A stretch of 54,062 bases of DNA from Acanthaster planci (Eukaryota > Echinodermata > Asteroidea > Valvatida > Acanthasteridae), in NCBI RefSeq assembly GCF_001949145.1, contig NW_019091360.1, positions 3,497,305 to 3,551,366 of the forward strand. The letters run 5' to 3'. The translations under genes were made by a program, and so were the position numbers. The notes beneath the pieces were generated by a model that did no database searches, was not told where the DNA came from, and saw nothing but the letters and a program-made list of their open reading frames with translations. The stretch's first letter is position 1; each line of letters starts with the position of its first letter. Shown here in pieces: positions 52,601 to 54,062 of the stretch.

Positions 52601-54062
52601 AGGTTTTGCTGTTCAGTGTGAATTTTAGTGAGCATCCTGCGTTTCGATTCAAAAGTTGTACATGCCACTCTAGCAAAGCACTCTTTGAATCCATGTTCTC
52701 ATGCTGCCTGTTTTGTTTGAAACCCTGTTTCAATATATATGTTTATGTTTTCATTGACTTCTTATGATTAGTCTTCATGAATGGTTTTCTTCTCTGAAAT
52801 TTGTTACAATCATGCCAGTTTTTCATGTAATTTAAGAGAAAAAGGCAAAATTATAGCCTTGTTACCGTTGCAAAATTCATGGTTAAATTATACAAAGTCA
52901 GCAGTATATGTGACCCATTTTGTGAAAACAAGTCTTAAGTCTCCAGAGCTCCTTTTGAGTAAAAAGTCCTTCAGAATAATTTTGCATTGTGTAAATTAAT
53001 AGGAACCCACAGCATTCTTCACCATGGAGTATCCGCTTTCATCAGGATGCCAAACTGAGTGATAAATCAGAAAAAACTATTCAATTTGCTCTTTCCAATA
53101 CAAATGAAAACTCAAAAGTGGTTTTGGCAACTTGTGACTCATTTTCACAGAGCTGGTCACACATGTCTATTACTCGTATTTATTGAACACGAGGAAGAAG
53201 ACATTGGTAAGGAAATAAGCAGATTACGTATCCTTAGAGAAATGTAGATCCAGTCTTGCACGGCCTAGTCTAGCTTCCACCTAGTGCTAGTCACTACTTT
53301 TCGCTCCTTCCCTTTAGTTCTCCCCTCCCGTAATCTTTGAGGAAACCCTAGCCAAATCAGAAGTCAAGCCAGCCTACAAGTTGGATGTTAGTGAGTTAGA
53401 TGGACCAGTAGAGGAGGTAGGTATTACCTTCTGATCAACAAGTGAAATGGATTTGGGTTACTGAGGGGCCCGGGAGAGAAGTGGATTATGCTATTTCCAG
53501 ATCTAGATCTCCAGAAATATTTCCTGGAGAGATTCTTAATTCCTTTAACACAGTTTCTTCAGATCTTTATTATCAAAGGAATTGTAGTGATGGAGCTTTT
53601 TAAGAAAGGAAGGTGTCTGTTTTCAGGATTAAAAAAAAAAAATTTATCTTATTTTACAAAAGCATAAGTGCCCTGCCCTTGATGCTGTAATACAGTGAAG
53701 AAATCTGATCTTATCCATGAGTAGCACGTAACGACTCCCCCGTTCCTTGCATGTGGTACCTATTCACCCATCTGCTGGCTACTTCCTTGACCACCCCGTA
53801 GCACCCCTCACCTGTAGCTGAAGATCCCCTTACTCTAGATGAACACCAACCCTCATCTGAATTAGCTTATGATTGGAGCAAGCCCGATGACGACTATGAC
53901 CACATAGTAAGACAAACTTTTGAACTGGTGAATGTAAAGTTCTGTCCTTGAATCTCTCTGTTTCTTTATCAAATGGGATGAAATTATTTACTGGAGAATA
54001 TTTGATTGATATTATGAACTGCCATATTTTCCTCCAAGGATATCTTAACCACTACCAGCCGG
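28606..54062 (+). CDS. CCDC141: CCDC141-like gene, 25 exons seen, 3' end beyond the window
   Basis: Joined exons give 1309 open codons with consistent phases. The N-terminus (VSTVAVQSGDNRIVLAVLR, then EWIRVKVEE) matches human CCDC141 (SSVAVQAGDSKIVIAVIKCG). YDDVYEAMAQSLGEAW corresponds to human YDAMAETLGEAW. Residues about 29-1065 are spectrin-like helical units, and residues about 1100-1135 are a charged coiled coil rich in K and E. Residues 1146 onward are short Pro/Glu/Lys/Val-rich cassettes. Vertebrate CCDC141 (CAMDI) binds DISC1 and phosphorylated myosin light chain, acts at the centrosome in migrating neurons, and carries a C-terminal Ig domain; none of that activity is shown here. No Ig domain appears before the right edge, so the C-terminus is missing. 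The gene lies 3.3 kb downstream of the SESTD1-like gene in the same direction. Confidence 0.87.
28915..28990. repeat. Dispersed AATAATAAT...TTTATATTGCG repeat copy
   Basis: AATAATAATACA followed by ATTTATATTGCGTTTTCTCC and GTGCATTACATAG resembles the common invertebrate repeat with a TTTATA(T/A)AGCGC core and a later GCGCTTTACA-like word. A second copy of the core occurs near 43433-43475. Confidence 0.4.
29762..29894. mobile_element. 133-bp foldback MITE
   Basis: Arms of about 38 bp (left starts AGGGAGCGTTTCATAATT, right ends AATTATGAAACGTTCCCT) are inverted copies with few mismatches and share the inner word GAAGGCGGTATTTACTG. The loop is about 57 bp. T-A bases at the outer ends would suit a mariner-like element, but the family is not proven. 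Confidence 0.8.
30290..30337. repeat. 48-bp perfect palindrome, no spacer
   Basis: GGAGGATTTGGGACTG and TTAGGGTT are followed directly by the exact reverse complement AACCCTAA and CAGTCCCAAATCCTCC. There are no mismatches and no loop. Confidence 0.95.
33826..33948 (+). CDS. CCDC141: CCDC141-like exon 2: 41-codon unit
   Basis: Acceptor TTTTTTTGGTTGTAG, donor GTAAGT, phase 0 at both ends, 123 nt. It encodes STEWIRVKVEEMTPKMTDVG followed by LQLRQQHNDMLKQLA. Trp at position 4 and the (D)(I/V)GxxL...L(R)xxH pattern match exon I of the SESTD1-like gene at the same positions. Confidence 0.9.
33949..38212 (+). other. Intron 2 of the CCDC141-like gene (4.3 kb)
   Basis: No exon, RNA gene or clear repeat is supported. 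AGGGTTAA occurs three times between 34760 and 34820, too few to call a repeat. Confidence 0.5.
38213..38404 (+). CDS. CCDC141: CCDC141-like exon 3: 64-codon unit
   Basis: A long T tract precedes the acceptor GCACAG. Donor GTGAGG, phase 0 at both ends, 192 nt. It encodes FYDDVYEAMAQSLGEAWKDL and LEERRKLLDQSVAFHQSAAE, close to human VYDAMAETLGEAWAALVSML and ERRTELLRLTSEFFENALEF. Confidence 0.93.
38781..38889 (+). CDS. CCDC141: CCDC141-like exon 4
   Basis: Acceptor TTCTTCCTCTAG, donor GTAAGC, phase 0 in and phase 1 out, 109 nt. It encodes FSDKLEKANAKFRSPDLP and ends EDHHKIRE, comparable to human HEHHTKELLE. Confidence 0.9.
39401..39645 (+). CDS. CCDC141: CCDC141-like exon 5
   Basis: Acceptor TTGTCCTTGATAG, donor GTAGGG, phase 1 in and phase 0 out, 245 nt. 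It ends with LWNKQRRRLEQYIALSDLDQ and EVNQ, corresponding to human KQWQELSQVLQICQWDQQENQ. Confidence 0.92.
40059..40178 (+). CDS. CCDC141: CCDC141-like exon 6: 40-codon unit
   Basis: Acceptor CAATTTTTCAG, donor GTAAGT, phase 0 at both ends, 120 nt. It encodes ISDWIKTRGEDYLKKKDVGD and LFKEHLEFQTSAE. The Trp, VGD and LxxEHxxF positions match the 41-codon units of the neighbouring gene. Confidence 0.92.
40447..40638 (+). CDS. CCDC141: CCDC141-like exon 7: 64-codon unit
   Basis: Acceptor TTGTGTGTCAG, donor GTAAGT, phase 0 at both ends, 192 nt. It encodes DMQGNVHQLRHTAEQI and then MRRLAYRGRLLQAVLDFYKN, the usual closing helix of the 64-codon unit. Confidence 0.92.
41231..41443 (+). CDS. CCDC141: CCDC141-like exon 8
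   Basis: Acceptor CCCCGCTTCAG, donor GTGGGC, phase 0 at both ends, 213 nt (71 codons). It encodes AQTYLSQVEIQLSPKKLP and IKEGHTLLERVGRG. It is markedly GC-rich compared with its flanks. The helical register is spectrin-like. Confidence 0.88.
41931..42143 (+). CDS. CCDC141: CCDC141-like exon 9
   Basis: Acceptor TTGTTTTCCTAG, donor GTAAGT, phase 0 at both ends, also 213 nt. It encodes LQVSFDECYSVIVKWLVNVA and then DFQDGHQRLMDDIL, again a Trp-helix followed by an L..H...(L/M) pattern. Confidence 0.9.
42590..42787 (+). CDS. CCDC141: CCDC141-like exon 10
   Basis: Acceptor TTCAATTTCACAG, donor GTGGGG, phase 0 at both ends, 66 codons. It encodes ERAKQVDKVFKISSELIPSL and CDKLQQHWSRVTVCVDKRL, then VLILIKFHKHTKQ. 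Confidence 0.9.
42788..43670 (+). other. Intron with foldback element and dispersed repeat
   Basis: It contains the inverted-repeat element 43044-43288 and, at about 43433-43475, AATAAATATAAATATAATAA followed by TTTATAAAGCGCCATATA, a copy of the dispersed GCGC repeat. A short CA-rich tract lies at 43515-43540. Confidence 0.6.
43044..43288. mobile_element. 245-bp MITE with long terminal inverted repeats
   Basis: The left arm starts GGGTAATTCCAGAAATTAGG and the right arm ends, inverted, with GGGTAATTCCAGAAATGAAG. The similarity runs about 55 bp through GGTCCAT, TGTCCCTGT and CATCTG. TTAT is present immediately outside both ends, consistent with a target duplication. No coding capacity. Confidence 0.8.
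43671..43844 (+). CDS. CCDC141: CCDC141-like exon 11
   Basis: Acceptor GCTCATTTACAG, donor GTGAGT, phase 0 at both ends, 58 codons. It encodes LTNAMENMEEQLNCYISMD and LQEKWSNVIEIYVQFENTGR. A foldback element occupies the intron just upstream. Confidence 0.9.
44361..44540 (+). CDS. CCDC141: CCDC141-like exon 12
   Basis: Acceptor TCATTTCCCACAG, donor GTAAAC, phase 0 at both ends, 60 codons. It encodes IKNDPELDITSSKLYVSRAL then GLEERKQHLSGLYDMLTKRL and LFLSKWQKFVQDARQ. Confidence 0.9.
44966..45091 (+). CDS. CCDC141: CCDC141-like exon 13: 42-codon unit
   Basis: Acceptor CCACCATTGTAG, donor GTAGGG, phase 0 at both ends, 126 nt. It encodes TMDKAHRTETEYYPQVASD and LPGRLAEFEDIAK. With exon 14 it makes another 105-codon pair. 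Confidence 0.88.
45460..45648 (+). CDS. CCDC141: CCDC141-like exon 14: 63-codon unit
   Basis: Acceptor TTTTCTTGTTTAG, donor GTAAGC, phase 0 at both ends, 189 nt. It encodes RVSDELKDCIDTADSLGKKG and YHHFLDRTGKYRALLTMMVG, then FYDNVNK. Confidence 0.9.
46146..46331 (+). CDS. CCDC141: CCDC141-like exon 15
   Basis: Acceptor TTTTTCTTGTAG, donor GTAAGT, phase 0 at both ends, 62 codons. It encodes LNKAMDETEKELQI, PYSPSAPTKLSEAKIQL and a basic/acidic helix ending GEKLIAGIQKI. Confidence 0.9.
46695..46844 (+). CDS. CCDC141: CCDC141-like exon 16
   Basis: Acceptor GTCTGTGTCCAG, donor GTAAGA, phase 0 at both ends, 50 codons. It encodes DPVSVSKADIELALHKTGMR and LLTNLEQQKRKVSNSM. It is a helical segment. 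Confidence 0.88.
47187..47309 (+). CDS. CCDC141: CCDC141-like exon 17: 41-codon unit
   Basis: Acceptor TACACAATGCAG, donor GTGAGA, phase 0 at both ends, 123 nt. It encodes LTVNLAKAQKELKDMQGNYG and AQTKLRRFDDWRSKIE. The acceptor pyrimidine tract is weak, but length and phase fit the repeated 41-codon unit. Confidence 0.85.
47310..48000 (+). other. Intron between CCDC141-like exons 17 and 18
   Basis: Contains an open phase-0 stretch 47692-47853 after a possible AG. It ends in a stop with no donor and is probably chance. Nothing else seen. Confidence 0.5.
48001..48192 (+). CDS. CCDC141: CCDC141-like exon 18: 64-codon unit
   Basis: Acceptor CTCCTCTCCCAG, donor GTAAGA, phase 0 at both ends, 192 nt. 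It encodes PLEDQIKSYLSSATAVL and MRQWNTLNLDIDDHRDKLVL, then CIDFQKLFKT. Confidence 0.92.
48255..48320 (+). repeat. tRNA-derived SINE remnant with B box
   Basis: GGTTCGATTCCCCC at 48307-48320 is an exact Pol III B-box core. It is preceded at a fitting distance by a degraded A-box-like stretch (GACAGTGCAGTGG near 48253-48265). The cloverleaf is not intact, so this is not a tRNA gene. It lies in an intron of the CCDC141-like gene. Confidence 0.5.
48648..48831 (+). CDS. CCDC141: CCDC141-like exon 19
   Basis: Acceptor CTCATTATTAG, donor GTGAGT, phase 0 in and phase 1 out, 184 nt. It encodes TVEWQNKGNGLLLAIGRRIP and LQKLNELAKELYG. This fits the human block running from CHFWYEDASATVVRVG to ATDLAQHLYG. 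Confidence 0.9.
49061..49302 (+). CDS. CCDC141: CCDC141-like exon 20: charged coiled coil
   Basis: Acceptor CCTTCACTCACAG, donor GTAGGT, phase 1 in and phase 0 out. It encodes a helix with a K/E-rich core (LQEEDKKKKEELEEKRKKLA), then a Pro-containing tail (KQPPHYAPVAKTSLEKVE). It follows the human GLEEGQKYIEKI...LTELEEKLK segment and ends the spectrin-like region. Confidence 0.92.
49776..49910 (+). CDS. CCDC141: CCDC141-like exon 21: PEVK-like cassette 1
   Basis: Acceptor CCCCCTTTCAG, donor GTATGC, phase 0 at both ends, 45 codons. It reads LSKPPVVETPLSQTEYKPEY, then ELNLAALDKPMEEEV and ends TVGPVE. It is low complexity, rich in P, E, V, K and L, with no folded domain expected. Confidence 0.82.
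49911..52384 (+). other. Intron between PEVK-like cassettes 1 and 2 (2.5 kb)
   Basis: It has a dense ACATGTAC cluster at 50368-50455, a CCAAT box at 50971-50975, a 56-codon ORF at 51195-51365 and weakly inverted ends near 50038-50060 and 51505-51530. It may hide further cassette exons, which are too short and low-complexity to call with confidence. Confidence 0.5.
52385..52513 (+). CDS. CCDC141: CCDC141-like exon 22: PEVK-like cassette 2
   Basis: Acceptor CACCCTTTCCTCGCAG, donor GTTTGT (weak), phase 0 at both ends, 43 codons. It begins SPPKPLVLSEQLIAAGDLL and ends QTEEPVE. It sits 2.5 kb after cassette 1. The ending EPVE echoes the GPVE endings of cassettes 1 and 3. Confidence 0.72.
52514..53317 (+). 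other. Intron between PEVK-like cassettes 2 and 3
   Basis: AT-rich; no exon, repeat or RNA gene recognised. Confidence 0.5.
53318..53416 (+). CDS. CCDC141: CCDC141-like exon 23: PEVK-like cassette 3
   Basis: Acceptor TTCCCTTTAG, donor GTAGGT, phase 0 at both ends, 33 codons. FSPPVIFEETLAKSEVKPAY then KLDVSELDGPVEE aligns directly with cassette 1 (SxPPVxxETxLxxxExKPxYxLxxxxLDxP). Confidence 0.82.
53802..53906 (+). CDS. CCDC141: CCDC141-like exon 24: cassette 4, acidic
   Basis: Acceptor GACCACCCCGTAG, donor GTAAGA, phase 0 at both ends, 35 codons. It encodes HPSPVAEDPLTLDEHQPSSE and ends DWSKPDDDYDHI. It is a diverged cassette with the same PxPVxE...L(x)E opening and an Asp-rich end. Confidence 0.75.
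54039..54062 (+). CDS. CCDC141: CCDC141-like exon 25, cut by window edge
   Basis: Acceptor TTTTCCTCCAAG followed by an open phase-0 frame (DILTTTSR) to the last base. Only eight codons are visible. Confidence 0.5.

Noticed and set aside
52255-52668. 137-codon minus-strand open frame
   Set aside because: It is antisense to the PEVK-like cassette exon at 52385-52513 and has no domain; the plus-strand exon explains the open frame.

Overview
The window is nuclear DNA from an animal, most likely a non-vertebrate deuterostome. AT-rich introns (about 0.2 to 8 kb) separate short exons that have canonical AG/GT borders. Two words recur in the non-coding DNA, ACATGTAC runs and TAGGCCTA-like words; in my experience these are common in echinoderm and some other marine invertebrate genomes, so echinoderm is a guess and not a proof. 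No bacterial-type genes, CRISPR arrays or complete RNA genes were seen.

Two large genes lie head to tail on the + strand. Gene 1 (coding exons 4401-25259, 16 exons, 1002 codons up to the last donor) is a SESTD1-type protein: an N-terminal CRAL-TRIO/SEC14 lipid-binding domain followed by spectrin-type helical repeats. It also has a C-terminal Ser/Pro-rich extension of about 225 residues with a heptad tandem repeat, which the human protein as I recall it lacks. Gene 2 (28606 to beyond the right edge, 25 exons seen, 1309 codons so far) is a CCDC141-type protein. It has the diagnostic N-terminal strand motif around AVQSGDNRIVLAVLR, a long array of spectrin-like helices, a charged coiled coil, and then a run of short phase-0 exons encoding Pro/Glu/Lys/Val-rich repeats that resemble titin PEVK cassettes. 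The gene is cut by the window edge, before any Ig domain.

The order SESTD1 then CCDC141 in the same orientation matches human 2q31 as I remember it, where TTN follows. The two genes also share one exon template. Six exon pairs of about 41 + 64 codons, all phase 0, recur (two in gene 1, four in gene 2), and a six-exon run (123/192/115/233/123/192 nt) in gene 1 is matched by 123/192/109/245/120/192 nt in gene 2. This suggests that the pair descends from one spectrin-repeat gene by tandem duplication.

Layout: 1-4379, upstream or first intron with a MITE-like element at 70-579; 4380-25259, SESTD1-like gene; 25260-28605, 3' end of gene 1, a transposon-like block (26002-26850) and the presumed gene 2 promoter; 28606-49302, CCDC141-like core; 49776-54062, PEVK-like cassette exons. 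Introns carry several foldback elements, including an 88-bp near-perfect and a 48-bp perfect palindrome with no spacer, a GACGCCTC-repeat element, and traces of tRNA-derived SINEs.
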